A stretch of DNA of 53,344 nt from Deltaproteobacteria bacterium (GCA_002731275.1 PCBK01000074.1:1-53344), one strand, 5' to 3'; shown: positions 18,135 to 26,462, numbered from the stretch's first letter. The notes: generated from the letters alone by a model not told the origin. A program made the numbers and translations.

Positions 18135-18686
18135 ATGGACACTTTAGTTTTAAGTGTCGGTTACGAGCCAATGGACAGGATCAGCTGGCAACGTGCGATG
18201 ATGTTGTGGGCGAGTGGAAAAGTCGAGATCGTCGAAGAGTACGAAGATCGACAGATCCGCACAGTGCGCATCGATCTGCGCATGCCCTCTGTCGTACGCT
18301 TGCTCCGCTATATCCCACGTCGCAAAAGTCGCGTGAGATTCTCAAGGCATAATGTGTACGCTCGTGACAAAGGACGCTGCCAGTACTGTGGCATCAAAAT
18401 GTACCAACACGAGTCCACCTACGACCACGTCGTACCACGCTCACAAGGCGGTACGACATGTTGGGAAAACGTCGTGCTCGCGTGCTTCAACTGCAACCAG
18501 AAAAAAGCAAACCGCACACCAAAAGAAGCCCGTATGCGATTGTACAATGAGCCCGTCAGGCCCAAAACGCTCCCCGAAACGTGGCGCTACTCCTTCACCT
18601 TCCAGAAGGATATGCCGCCCTCTTGGCGACAGTACATGACCGACTTCACCTACTGGAACTCCGAGCTCGATCAAGACAACACTTGA
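18135..18686 (+). CDS. HNH endonuclease-family protein
   Basis: A 183-residue protein preceded by GGGAGGAAGAC. The N-terminal 70 residues (VLSVGYEPMDRISWQRAMML) are typical of a widespread chromosomal HNH family. The HNH zinc fold then shows CxxC at Cys82/Cys85, Asp97-His98 in STYDHVVPRSQGG, Asn112 in CWENVVLAC, and Cys117/Cys120 in ACFNCNQKK. All metal and catalytic positions appear intact. The substrate is unknown; no restriction methylase or phage gene is nearby, so a defence role is not indicated. It ends at a bidirectional terminator. Confidence 0.88.
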   Translation: MDTLVLSVGYEPMDRISWQRAMMLWASGKVEIVEEYEDRQIRTVRIDLRMPSVVRLLRYIPRRKSRVRFSRHNVYARDKGRCQYCGIKMYQHESTYDHVVPRSQGGTTCWENVVLACFNCNQKKANRTPKEARMRLYNEPVRPKTLPETWRYSFTFQKDMPPSWRQYMTDFTYWNSELDQDNT

Positions 18687-18696
18687 GAAAGTTACC

Positions 18697-18727
18697 AATG
18701 AGCCCGCACTAAGAGTGTGGGCTCATT
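18697..18727. terminator. Bidirectional terminator between HNH gene and GNAT gene
   Basis: A 14-bp stem AATGAGCCCGCACT / AGTGTGGGCTCATT with one wobble and a 3-base loop, just after the HNH stop. It overlaps the last codons of the convergent GNAT gene. The T run on the plus side is short. Confidence 0.7.
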
Positions 18728-20126
18728 GTGTTTCCAATACAAACCCCAGCTTCTTGAAGACACCACGCATCCGAAGAGGTGCGATACTCACATACTCCCC
18801 CTTCCCCCAACGTTTTTGCACCGCACTCCAAAGCTGCAGACGCTCTGCGAACGAACTGCACGCGTTCTCCGCAAAAGAGACACGCAACTCTCCGTCTGTT
18901 TTCCTACACCAAATGACATCGACGATGCGTTCCCCCCGCACACACATGACACCTTGATGTTCATCACTGCGCAACCACTCTGTGACCTTGGAGAGATTGG
19001 CGTGCCCCATCAGCACGGATAATGACAGAGCCTGCTCTTCATCAACTGGACACAGAAAGACACCTTCGACAGGGTCATCAGGTAGCACAAGTCGCTCACT
19101 CGAATAGACGTAACGCACATCTTCGGAGTGTGTCGTATCCTTTGCTGGTGGACAGGGAAGATACATTTCAGCGTCTGCTCCCCAAAGCACATGACATTGG
19201 ATCCGCTGATCACCACACCAAAGGTCTTTGTAAGCCCCTGCCCCAGTCAGAAGATCTATTGCCCTCGCTCCTTGGCCGATCACATCCTCAAAGGCCAACT
19301 CCATCACCGCGATCCCTGGCGAAAGGATGCGATACAGATCGTCAAAAGCGGTTTTGTAACAAAAGTATGTGCCATCTTTCAAAAACCCCATCTGGCAAGC
19401 AACAGGTCGTCCATCAATGTACAATGTGTAGGAACGAAAATGACCACATTCCGCTGTTTGCTGGCACAGCTTGCGAAAAAAACTACGACTCAGCTCCGGT
19501 GCCTTCCAGGAACGATTGAGGATACTCATATACTCACGAACAAAGGTCTTTGCCTGCGCAGGTGTTGTCGAAGAAGAGAGCTCCCATTGACCGTACTCAT
19601 CAAGTCTTCGACGGACTTTCTTTCGCTTCCTTCGTGCCGCGCCACCTCTCGCGTGTAGATATGCCTCCCACCCCTCTTTAGGACGCGCCCACGCCTCACG
19701 TTCCCCCTCAACGATCTGCCAGGGACTCTCAGAAAAAGAACGCAATGCCCGTAACTCTAAACCCTCCGCATCAAGATGAGAGAGCACGACGCGCTGACAA
19801 TCATCGAGTGAGGAGGCCAAAGCAAAGACCAGTTCCCACACGATCTCCATCGAAATCTCGGATACAAATTGATGGCGATGAGAGTATATGTTCCCCACAA
19901 ATGACAACGTCCCATCTCGAAGCATCAACGGCACAATCGCACGTCCTGGAGAGTCAACGACCAACAACATCAGCTCCGCTCCCGCCCCAAAACAAGACCA
20001 CCACAGTCGATACCAGGACGGCGAAAGATAGGGATCAGCCGATTGCTTTTGAAGTTCAAGCCACACCCCCGACCATCTTTCGAATGCCTCTACATCATGT
20101 TCAACCACAAAAGAATACCCGCTCAC
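18723..20126 (-). CDS. CelD/BcsL-type GNAT acetyltransferase
   Basis: A 467-residue cytosolic protein that starts at GTG, sharing the GTGA overlap with the stop of the nitrilase-like gene; GGAGGAGG precedes it. The middle (about 155-330) shows the GNAT-6/CelD pattern: a basic helix ARRKRKKVRRRL, YTLYIDGRPVACQMGFLKD, YKTAFDDLYRILSPG and the end block IDLLTGAGAYKDLW. Such proteins transfer acyl groups onto sugars, lipids or peptides, often in surface-polymer synthesis. A further C-terminal region of about 110 residues may be a second, degenerate acyltransferase fold (VLMGHANLSKVTEWL; MRGVFKKLGFVL). It is translationally coupled to its neighbour. Confidence 0.75.
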   Translation of the reverse strand: MSGYSFVVEHDVEAFERWSGVWLELQKQSADPYLSPSWYRLWWSCFGAGAELMLLVVDSPGRAIVPLMLRDGTLSFVGNIYSHRHQFVSEISMEIVWELVFALASSLDDCQRVVLSHLDAEGLELRALRSFSESPWQIVEGEREAWARPKEGWEAYLHARGGAARRKRKKVRRRLDEYGQWELSSSTTPAQAKTFVREYMSILNRSWKAPELSRSFFRKLCQQTAECGHFRSYTLYIDGRPVACQMGFLKDGTYFCYKTAFDDLYRILSPGIAVMELAFEDVIGQGARAIDLLTGAGAYKDLWCGDQRIQCHVLWGADAEMYLPCPPAKDTTHSEDVRYVYSSERLVLPDDPVEGVFLCPVDEEQALSLSVLMGHANLSKVTEWLRSDEHQGVMCVRGERIVDVIWCRKTDGELRVSFAENACSSFAERLQLWSAVQKRWGKGEYVSIAPLRMRGVFKKLGFVLETQ

Positions 20127-20917
20127 TCGCCTCCTCCTTTTGACGATACAATCGAAGCATACAGTGCTTCTCTTCGATCTTTGAGGGGATGGACGCGTTT
20201 TGTCCGGTACTTAAACCGCGCCTGACGAAGATCGAGCTCTTCACTCTCCCCCCGCAGAACACCAAAAGGACTCGACATCGACGAAAGTCCTTCCCCACCC
20301 CATGTACACACAGAGAACACACCGCTGAAGTAACCATGAGACTGACACATCGACAAAACAGAATTGTGTGTCGAAGTATACGGCAACACAGGCCCTACCC
20401 CCAGACAAAACAAGACCTCCGCCTCTTCTAGCACAAGCAGACGGGGGAGTTCGGGAAAACACACGTCATAACCGGACATCACGCCGATGCAGACATCACC
20501 AAGTGACACCAGACCAGGCCTGTCACCACGCTGCATCCACTCCTCCTCACATTGTCGCAGATGTGTTCGCACATAACGAACAGGCTTGCTCTCCGGAGAC
20601 ATCACAAGAATCGTGTCGGCGACTCCTTCCTTCGATGTGGTGTACAAGCCACCGATCAAGACGACTTGATGTGTATCGACAAATGCCTGCCATGCTCTCT
20701 CCCACAATACAGATGATTCCATCTTATCGAGACACTCACGCTCGCATGAGAGCTGCTCAGAAGATGAAACCAAGACGTTACAGGCTGCAGGTAACACCAA
20801 ACACTCCGCGCCTTCATCAACAGCTTTGAGACAACGTGCGAGAAGCCGATCCAAACGCTGCGTTCGTTCATCATAGGTGTAGGTAATCGATGTGACCTTC
20901 CAAAGTTGGCGAAGCAA
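20123..20917 (-). CDS. Nitrilase-superfamily protein lacking catalytic residues
   Basis: A 264-residue reading from TTG 20917, preceded by AGAGGAG at 8 bases. An upstream ATG at 20953 lies inside the terminator hairpin and is unlikely. The carbon-nitrogen hydrolase fold is recognisable (CLVLPAACNVLV; VRYVRTHLRQ; GVMSGYDVCFPELPRLLVLE). All three catalytic positions are changed: Glu to Ala44 (LPA where LPE is expected), Lys to Arg117 (RTHL for KTHL), and Cys to Gly149 (GYD for CYD). A Cys is found four residues later (Cys153). It is therefore a pseudoenzyme by sequence, or uses different chemistry. The stop overlaps the GNAT start, so the two are made together. Confidence 0.72.
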   Translation of the reverse strand: MLRQLWKVTSITYTYDERTQRLDRLLARCLKAVDEGAECLVLPAACNVLVSSSEQLSCERECLDKMESSVLWERAWQAFVDTHQVVLIGGLYTTSKEGVADTILVMSPESKPVRYVRTHLRQCEEEWMQRGDRPGLVSLGDVCIGVMSGYDVCFPELPRLLVLEEAEVLFCLGVGPVLPYTSTHNSVLSMCQSHGYFSGVFSVCTWGGEGLSSMSSPFGVLRGESEELDLRQARFKYRTKRVHPLKDRREALYASIVSSKGGGE

Positions 20918-20936
20918 GTGATTGTCTCCTCTCAAA

Positions 20937-20973
20937 ACAAAAAAGGCGGTCAATATTGACCGCCTTTTTTGTT
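20937..20973 (-). terminator. Perfect-stem terminator-like hairpin upstream of nitrilase-like gene
   Basis: ACAAAAAAGGCGGTCA / TGACCGCCTTTTTTGT pairs perfectly around ATAT. It has a T run on either strand. It terminates the lipoprotein gene at 21007 and ends only about 20 bases before the nitrilase-like TTG start, leaving almost no room for a separate promoter and leader. Confidence 0.85.
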
Positions 20974-21006
20974 GGCTTCACATTCTACAATTCCCAAAAA
21001 TAGGGA

Positions 21007-21846
21007 TTATTCTTTCGTGCAGTATGTACCTGCGCATTTTTTGAGCGCAGCAGAGATCGCACAATCGTCGTCGCTCGAACAAGCAGGGTAGCATTTGCCA
21101 CTGCCACATGCAGCGCCAGTTCCACAGTCGGAATCTTGGGTACAATTTTTGGTGCAGACTTTGAATCCAAACCCACCAGAGTCCAAGCAGCTCGCACCAG
21201 TCAAACACTCATCGTCAGAGGCACAGAAGTCACCCAACGGCTTTTTCTCCCAGCAGTGGCCTTCTGTACCGCAGACTTCCATGGTCGCATAGACTGTACA
21301 CTCAGCCTTTTGACTACAAGTCGGCATACAGTAATAGGGTCCAGCACCGTGGAGCTTATCACAAACACCGTTACATCCAGCATTGTCAGTGCATTCGTTG
21401 GAGCAGATCTTCCCTTTCTTCAACGCACCGGAGAAGTCTGTACAGACGATCTTGCCTTTGCCTGTGTCCTTACAATCAGCGACTGTCGTACAAGGCTCAC
21501 CGAGAAGTTTGGTTCCAGTAGAGCCCCCTTCGTCTTTGACAACGGGATCATCTTTCACGACGGGATCGTCTTTCACGACGGGATCATCTTTCACGACGGG
21601 ATCGTCTTTCACGACGGGATCGTCTTTCACGACAGGATCGTCTTTTCCACCACCGTCGTTTTCAACAGGCTCAGTCGCCGCTTCTTGGTTACCACCGACT
21701 TTACAGCCTCCCTGAAAACACACAAAACCGGTCTTACAGTCCGCGTCTTTTGTACACTCCGAGGGCGTCCCACAAGCTGTAAACACGCTCGGGAACATCA
21801 GCAACGCCAACGCCCCCACACACAACACACTTACCATTCGCTTCAT
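21007..21846 (-). CDS. Cys-rich lipoprotein with DDPVVK repeats
   Basis: A 279-residue lipoprotein starting at 21846 after GGAGG. The lipobox region is PSVFTACG. Cysteine modules of the CTKDADCKTGFVCFQGGC kind occur once near the N-terminus and about four times in the C-terminal half, with spacing like small disulfide-rich domains of myxobacterial surface proteins. Between them is a linker of six DDPVVK hexapeptides encoded by 18-base tandem repeats. The linker is acidic and likely extended. Function is unknown; surface display is inferred. It is monocistronic, with the perfect hairpin just after the stop. Confidence 0.82.
   Translation of the reverse strand: MKRMVSVLCVGALALLMFPSVFTACGTPSECTKDADCKTGFVCFQGGCKVGGNQEAATEPVENDGGGKDDPVVKDDPVVKDDPVVKDDPVVKDDPVVKDDPVVKDEGGSTGTKLLGEPCTTVADCKDTGKGKIVCTDFSGALKKGKICSNECTDNAGCNGVCDKLHGAGPYYCMPTCSQKAECTVYATMEVCGTEGHCWEKKPLGDFCASDDECLTGASCLDSGGFGFKVCTKNCTQDSDCGTGAACGSGKCYPACSSDDDCAISAALKKCAGTYCTKE
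21540..21650. repeat. 18-base coding tandem repeat (DDPVVK x6)
   Basis: Six units of GGGATCRTCTTTCACGAC (plus-strand view) inside the lipoprotein gene. They differ only at a few third positions, so the copy number may vary by slippage without shifting frame. Confidence 0.85.
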
Positions 21847-22097
21847 AGTATCAAACCTCCGTTTGGTGGATGACATCTTCGGTTACAAAACCCTTTGTGT
21901 ATGTCACCACAGAGAAATATCAGTGTTTCATTGTAGCAGATTTTGCTTCACACAGGCGCATCCATTTCATCATACACCCATGGGAATGTAAAAGAATATA
22001 CCATTTCAACGTTCGAAAATACTTGCTCTATGTCATAAATGTGGAACGATAGCCAGACATAAAACGAGGACTCTTCAAATGTTGGAGAACGTCGACG
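21847..22097. other. Intergenic region, AT-rich
   Basis: About 250 bases upstream of the lipoprotein gene and downstream of the DHQS-II-like gene. It is AT-rich, and the lipoprotein promoter is expected here. No terminator was recognised for the minus-strand operon ending at 22098. Confidence 0.4.
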
Positions 22098-23282
22098 CTA
22101 CCGCTCGATGATCTGCTCGTCGACCGGGAGTCCAACGTGTCTTCCGGGTTTGGTGATGTAGCAAAGAACAGGATCACCCGGTTGGAACGTCGTCACGCTC
22201 ACAGGCTCTCCATCTCCACCATAGACCCGTACATGCCAATCATCTTGAACGATCGCATTCACGACAACATCACCACACTTGGCTTCGAGCAAGAGTAACG
22301 GCCGCACCTCTGTCTTGATCCGTCCGACAGTCACTTCTCTTGCCGCACCATTCACATTTACACAAAAGACCTTCGAGCCGGCTTTCAGCTCGGAGAGATA
22401 ATGAGTCTTGTTGTTTGGACACCAAACATAGGAATGAATCGCGCCAGCATTCACCCGAAAGGGCCGAAGATCCATGTAAGGGAGGGGGTGTGTTTCAGAG
22501 CACGCGAGCAGCCCACCAGAGGACGTCGAACCGACAAGCATTCCTTCTTCTCGTGTCATGAGAGAGGTGACATCGATACAAGCACGATGTCCCATCCCGA
22601 TGTGTTCGATGCGCGTGATCTCGCCGACTTGGATATCGAGTTGTGCGGTCATGCGCTTTTGCTGACTCTCACCAAGCGCGATGATCTCTTCGATATCCTG
22701 TGTGCGAAGCAGCGAACCATCGGCACCATGTTCGACAACACCATAAGAGACCTCGGCAGCTTCGGCCGTCTCAACGAGTTTGAGGACTTGCGTTGGAGAG
22801 TCTTGCAATTCAGCAACGACGAGTTCGAGGGGGATGTTGGTTTCATCGATAAGATCGACGATCAGAAAGTCGTGAGAGGCACCGAGACGAGATGATTCTT
22901 CGAGAGTGTCAGCATCATGGATGGTGTAAAAGAGCGCGGTCAACACGCCTTCCCGTTGTGCGCGAATATCGAGCAAAAGATCGTGTTGATCACTAAAGGC
23001 GACATCACCCTCTGAGAGATGTTGAAGGTCTTCTTGTTGTTGGACTGCGAGTGCAAGCCCGATCCCAAGGGAACGTTGACGGAAATCCTTCGCCGCAGAG
23101 GCCTGGATCAACCAATGTGTAAAGCCCTGGTGTTGGGCTGCTTGCAACAGCTTTTGTGGGATTGAGGATTCTCGGGCATCAAACCAGTATTTGCGTGTAC
23201 GGAGCGCAGGTGCCCTGACAGGCACACCGCGTCGATCGAGTTCTTCATGGACATTGGCAACACTCACCCTGTCATCTCCCAT
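22098..23282 (-). CDS. 3-dehydroquinate synthase II / GriH-like enzyme
   Basis: A 394-residue protein of the archaeal-type DHQ synthase family (MJ1249, GriH). In archaea it oxidatively deaminates and cyclises 2-amino-3,7-dideoxyheptulosonate to dehydroquinate. GriH-type members make 3-amino-4-hydroxybenzoate. Visible family blocks: KYWFDARESSIPQKLLQAAQ, FLIVDLIDETNIPLELVVAE, VGEITRIEHIGMGHRACIDV, GMLVGSTSSGGLLACSETHP, FRVNAGAIHSYVWCP and a C-terminal beta domain (KPGRHVGLP). There is an N-terminal extension of about 29 residues. The gene overlaps the aldolase by 19 bases; GTG 23267 (GTGA overlap, GGGAG upstream) is an equally good start. Sequence alone does not tell which of the two products is made. 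Confidence 0.85.
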   Translation of the reverse strand: MGDDRVSVANVHEELDRRGVPVRAPALRTRKYWFDARESSIPQKLLQAAQHQGFTHWLIQASAAKDFRQRSLGIGLALAVQQQEDLQHLSEGDVAFSDQHDLLLDIRAQREGVLTALFYTIHDADTLEESSRLGASHDFLIVDLIDETNIPLELVVAELQDSPTQVLKLVETAEAAEVSYGVVEHGADGSLLRTQDIEEIIALGESQQKRMTAQLDIQVGEITRIEHIGMGHRACIDVTSLMTREEGMLVGSTSSGGLLACSETHPLPYMDLRPFRVNAGAIHSYVWCPNNKTHYLSELKAGSKVFCVNVNGAAREVTVGRIKTEVRPLLLLEAKCGDVVVNAIVQDDWHVRVYGGDGEPVSVTTFQPGDPVLCYITKPGRHVGLPVDEQIIER

Positions 23283-24091
23283 CTCTTGGTTTGTTGTAAA
23301 AGAGCAACAGCTTCTTGCACACCGAAGTCTTTGTGGACGATATTTTCGAGCGCCTCAGCGATCAAGTCTGCGTGTTCACTTTGAAAGACATTACGTCCAA
23401 AGCACACACCAGCAGCACCGGCTTTCAACGCATCGTGCACCATTTTGAACATCTTGAAGTCAGAGTCCACCTGGGGACCACCTGCGATGAGAACGGGGGC
23501 ATCGACATATTCGAGGATGGAGCCAAAACTCTCAACATCGCCGGTGTAGTAAGTTTTGATGATATCGACGCCCATCTCCATCGCCACACGGATTGCGTGT
23601 CCGATGAGTTGTGGGTCATATGGATTGTCAATCCCTTCTCCTCGGGGATACATCATCCCCAGCAAGGGCATTCCCCATGCCTGACAGGCTTGGGAGACCT
23701 TGCCCAAATCCGTCAACATCTGGTTCTCCGTCCGTGCGCCCAGGTTAATATGGACAGAGACAGCATCTGCGCCGAGTCGTATGGCCTGCTCGACACTACA
23801 CACGAGACGTTTATCGTTGGTGTCATGTGCCAGAGATGTAGAGCCTGAGAGATGGACGATCAGACCGAGATGTTTGGTCTCTTTCAGCAGCGGCGCGAGA
23901 CGAGAGACCATGCCCTGGTGGACGACGACAGCGTTGAGCGCATCTTCACCGATATCACGAAGACGCTGGGAGATACTCCCCAGCCCACGAATGGGTCCAT
24001 CAGAGAAGCCGTGATCCATCGCGAGGATAAACATCCTTCGGGACTTCGAATTGATGATCCGCCTCATGCGGATTTCTTTACCAGAAGACAT
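23264..24091 (-). CDS. DhnA-type aldolase: ADH synthase / GriI-like
   Basis: A 275-residue class I aldolase preceded by a full AAAGGAGGTGAGAT site. Family members condense aspartate semialdehyde with a sugar phosphate: MJ0400 gives the heptulosonate precursor of dehydroquinate, and GriI gives the C7 precursor of 3-amino-4-hydroxybenzoate from DHAP. Visible residues: AMDHGFSDGP (Asp26-His27), MMYPRGEG (Tyr148), DIIKTYYTGD (Lys179, Schiff-base lysine), then APVLIAGGPQ and GVCFGRNVFQ for phosphate binding. Length is normal. It overlaps the DHQS-II-like gene and lies 26 bases after the ligase gene, so the three are one operon. Confidence 0.88.
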   Translation of the reverse strand: MSSGKEIRMRRIINSKSRRMFILAMDHGFSDGPIRGLGSISQRLRDIGEDALNAVVVHQGMVSRLAPLLKETKHLGLIVHLSGSTSLAHDTNDKRLVCSVEQAIRLGADAVSVHINLGARTENQMLTDLGKVSQACQAWGMPLLGMMYPRGEGIDNPYDPQLIGHAIRVAMEMGVDIIKTYYTGDVESFGSILEYVDAPVLIAGGPQVDSDFKMFKMVHDALKAGAAGVCFGRNVFQSEHADLIAEALENIVHKDFGVQEAVALLQQTKRWEMTG

Positions 24092-24117
24092 ATCTCACCT
24101 CCTTTGCTGCGATACCA

Positions 24118-25590
24118 TCACACTTTTAGACGACTCATGTCGAGCTTGCCAACAGAGCTACGTGGTAGTGTTGTGTAAAATTGCCAGCGCTGTGGGATCT
24201 TGTGTCCAGCAAGTTTTCCCTGACAAAAAGAGACGAGCTCTTCAGTCGTAAATGTTTTGGACGCGACGATGCAGGCCTTCACGAGCTCACCTGAGACTTC
24301 ATCTTCGACACCAACAACGACGACCTCCTGGACACCATCGAGCGTCTCGAGTACTGCTTCAACTTCTTGGGGGACGATCTTTTTCCCCGCGAAGTTGATC
24401 ACATTTTTCTTCCGCCCACTCAAGAACAAACGCCCTTCTTCATCAAGGCGACCAAGGTCTCCAGTAAAACACAAGCCAGCCCGGAAGGCTTTCGCAGAGA
24501 GCGCCGGATCACGATAGTAGCCATGACTGGAGACCTGCTCTCCTCCAACGACAACTTCCCCGACTTCTCCTTGTGGGACAGGATTCCCATCGTCATCCAG
24601 GATGTGGATATCGACACCGTGAAGTGGTTTCCCCAGACAAGTACTCGGCACCCCCGGCTTACGACGTATCTCCAGCGAGATCGCGCCACCTTCAGAGCTG
24701 CCGTAGTTTTGGCCAATCACGACATCGAATGTATCGTAAAATCGGCGAACAGTTCGTGCAGACAGTGGAGCTGCTGCTGAGATACAGTATCGCAGAGAGG
24801 AGAAGTCCACAGATTGACCACTCAAATCGATACGGGTGAGCAAGTCAAACATAAAGGGAACAGCGGGAAACAACGTGATCGCTTGTGTTTGTAAAGCGCG
24901 CAAGACAGAGCGAGCATGAAACGACTGAAGCAAGACGAGAGTACATCCAGTCGTCAACATCGGCATAAAACAGAAATCAAAACCATAGCTGTGGTAGAGG
25001 GGGATGACGGCGAGGCTTTTATCATCTTCGGTCAGCTGGAGTGTTGAGACGACGTGTTGTCCCTCCGCCGCCATATTCAGCGCAGTCAAGAGCACACCTT
25101 TGGGCGTCCCTGTTGAGCCTGAGGTGTACTTCATCATGACGACATCATCGAGACCTTCAGGAAGATCATCTCCTTCACAACGACCTAACAAAAGCGTTCC
25201 ATGACCGAGAGATTGGTATGTCCGCTGTACAAAAGGTGCGGTGTGCTCTTCTCGTAAGAGAAAGAAAGAGGCGCCACTGTCCGAGAGAATCGTCTCTATT
25301 TCAGGGGGAGAGTATGATGTATCGATGGGGATCGCGATGGCTTTCAACCTCGACAAGGCGAGAAAACACTCGACAAATGCCACGACGTTGCCCAAGCAGA
25401 CAGCGACACGGTCTTGTGCCAGTACCCCCTCTGAGGCGAGTAATTGGGTCAACACATCGACACGCGAAGAGAGCGATGTGAAGGTTAACGCAAGGTTTTC
25501 CCCTGGCGAGACAACTGCAATCTGCTCGGGCCTCTCCTGGCACTGTTTTTTGAACAACTCAGCGAAGGTATACGCACTGTCTGCTTCCAT
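24118..25590 (-). CDS. AMP-forming acyl/aryl ligase
   Basis: A 490-residue member of the ANL superfamily. Core motifs are intact: phosphate loop YTSGSTGTPKG (155-165), IPLYHSYGFDF, A5-type NYGSSEGG, A7-type FTGDLGRLDEEG with hinge SGRKKNVI, and the C-terminal lysine in LPRSSVGKLD (Lys482). It has no carrier or thioesterase domain attached. It heads the minus-strand operon with the GriI/GriH-like genes, and a separate carrier protein is divergently transcribed next to it. The simplest reading is activation of the aryl or acyl acid made by the operon and loading onto that carrier. A CoA ligase function is the alternative. Confidence 0.85.
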   Translation of the reverse strand: MEADSAYTFAELFKKQCQERPEQIAVVSPGENLALTFTSLSSRVDVLTQLLASEGVLAQDRVAVCLGNVVAFVECFLALSRLKAIAIPIDTSYSPPEIETILSDSGASFFLLREEHTAPFVQRTYQSLGHGTLLLGRCEGDDLPEGLDDVVMMKYTSGSTGTPKGVLLTALNMAAEGQHVVSTLQLTEDDKSLAVIPLYHSYGFDFCFMPMLTTGCTLVLLQSFHARSVLRALQTQAITLFPAVPFMFDLLTRIDLSGQSVDFSSLRYCISAAAPLSARTVRRFYDTFDVVIGQNYGSSEGGAISLEIRRKPGVPSTCLGKPLHGVDIHILDDDGNPVPQGEVGEVVVGGEQVSSHGYYRDPALSAKAFRAGLCFTGDLGRLDEEGRLFLSGRKKNVINFAGKKIVPQEVEAVLETLDGVQEVVVVGVEDEVSGELVKACIVASKTFTTEELVSFCQGKLAGHKIPQRWQFYTTLPRSSVGKLDMSRLKV

Positions 25591-25719
25591 CCTGTCTCTT
25601 CCCTTGTATCCGCATCGAGATCAGCCAACATAATCATTATCGAGATCATACCCAGAATGTTGTCTCCTCCACTCACTTTCTGCCGACGACAACAAAATGT
25701 CGAAAACTGAAAGCAATGA

Positions 25720-25750
25720 TTGATCCCGTTACGCTCTCATGGTATACAAT
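25720..25750 (+). promoter_or_regulatory. Sigma70-like promoter for the carrier-protein operon
   Basis: TTGATC at 25720-25725 and TATACA at 25743-25748 are separated by 17 bases. The -10 lies within an inverted repeat CTCAT-GGTATACA-ATGAG (25736-25753), a possible operator. Expected transcription start is near 25755, which supports translation from 25800 rather than upstream codons. Confidence 0.5.
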
Positions 25751-25799
25751 GAGCACGTCCAAGACAAAAACAAATGAAACTGACTCACCCTTACTTATC

Positions 25800-26066
25800 A
25801 TGGTTGAACACATGGATCGAGATCAAACTATCCAAAAGATCAAGGAAATCATCGCAGAGACGTCCAAACTAGGCATCAACGCTGACGAAGTCGGCGATGA
25901 GCCCAATGTTGTCACACGGTTGGGACTCCAATCTACACAGATTCTGGAGATTACTGTTGAGCTCGAAAACGAATTTGGGATCGAGTTCGAGGACACCGAG
26001 ATTACAGAAGAGCTCTGGACCTCCGTCGGAAGCCTTGCAGACGGTATCACAGCCAAGAAAGGATAG
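25800..26066 (+). CDS. Acyl carrier protein (stand-alone)
   Basis: An 88-residue acidic helical protein. The phosphopantetheine site is RLGLQSTQILEIT, with Ser45. The usual Asp before Ser is Gln here, which is uncommon. Helix II (ILEITVELENEFGIEFED) is typical. The start is unclear: no good ribosome site exists, 25812 is possible, and in-frame codons at 25716 and 25749 fall at or before the predicted promoter start. It is first in a four-gene plus-strand operon (6-base gap to the next gene) and divergent from the ligase, which is its likely loading enzyme. Confidence 0.82.
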   Translation: MVEHMDRDQTIQKIKEIIAETSKLGINADEVGDEPNVVTRLGLQSTQILEITVELENEFGIEFEDTEITEELWTSVGSLADGITAKKG

Positions 26067-26072
26067 ACTTCG

Positions 26073-26408
26073 ATGAGCGAAAATCAGACAGAGAACACAA
26101 ACGAAGCCACCAAGGACGAGCAACCCAAAGACTTCATCTCCGCGCTCGCCGCAAACCGATGCCCATTGTGCCACACAGATCTCATCGCCAAAAAAGAAGA
26201 TCAGTGGGTCCGCAGCTATAACAGCCAAGAGTTGTACCTGCCGGATGTCGAGTCCATGCAATGCCCCAACTGCAACACAGTAATCTACCCACAAGAGTCT
26301 CTCGACTACTTCGACAAAGCGCGCAATGGCGATATCCCCGATCTCAAAACACGTCCCTATACCCCCGAAGAATACGATGATGATGAGGATGAAGAGGAAG
26401 ACGCATAG
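26073..26408 (+). CDS. Small acidic zinc-ribbon protein
   Basis: A 111-residue protein preceded by AGAAAGGA. Two CxxC knuckles, Cys30-Pro-Leu-Cys33 and Cys64-Pro-Asn-Cys67, are 30 residues apart, forming a zinc ribbon. The end is strongly acidic (DDDEDEEEDA). No enzyme motif is visible. The fold would suit a protein- or nucleic-acid-binding adaptor. It lies between the carrier-protein gene and a second Cys-knuckle protein. I do not recognise a named family. Confidence 0.72.
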   Translation: MSENQTENTNEATKDEQPKDFISALAANRCPLCHTDLIAKKEDQWVRSYNSQELYLPDVESMQCPNCNTVIYPQESLDYFDKARNGDIPDLKTRPYTPEEYDDDEDEEEDA

Positions 26409-26462
26409 TTTTCCCTCTTGTTCAATACATCCCTCACGTCACCCCTTGCCACTGAGTGTTCG

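Noticed and set aside
18135-18686. Defence or restriction role for the HNH protein
   Set aside because: The family is a common chromosomal one and there is no methylase, phage or toxin gene beside it.
20918-20953. ATG at 20953 as start of the nitrilase-like gene
   Set aside because: It lies within the terminator hairpin; TTG 20917 has AGAGGAG at good spacing and gives a normal N-terminus.
21136-21873. 245-residue plus-strand frame over the Cys-rich lipoprotein
   Set aside because: It is open because of the 18-base repeats in the real minus-strand gene; no start signal or domain.
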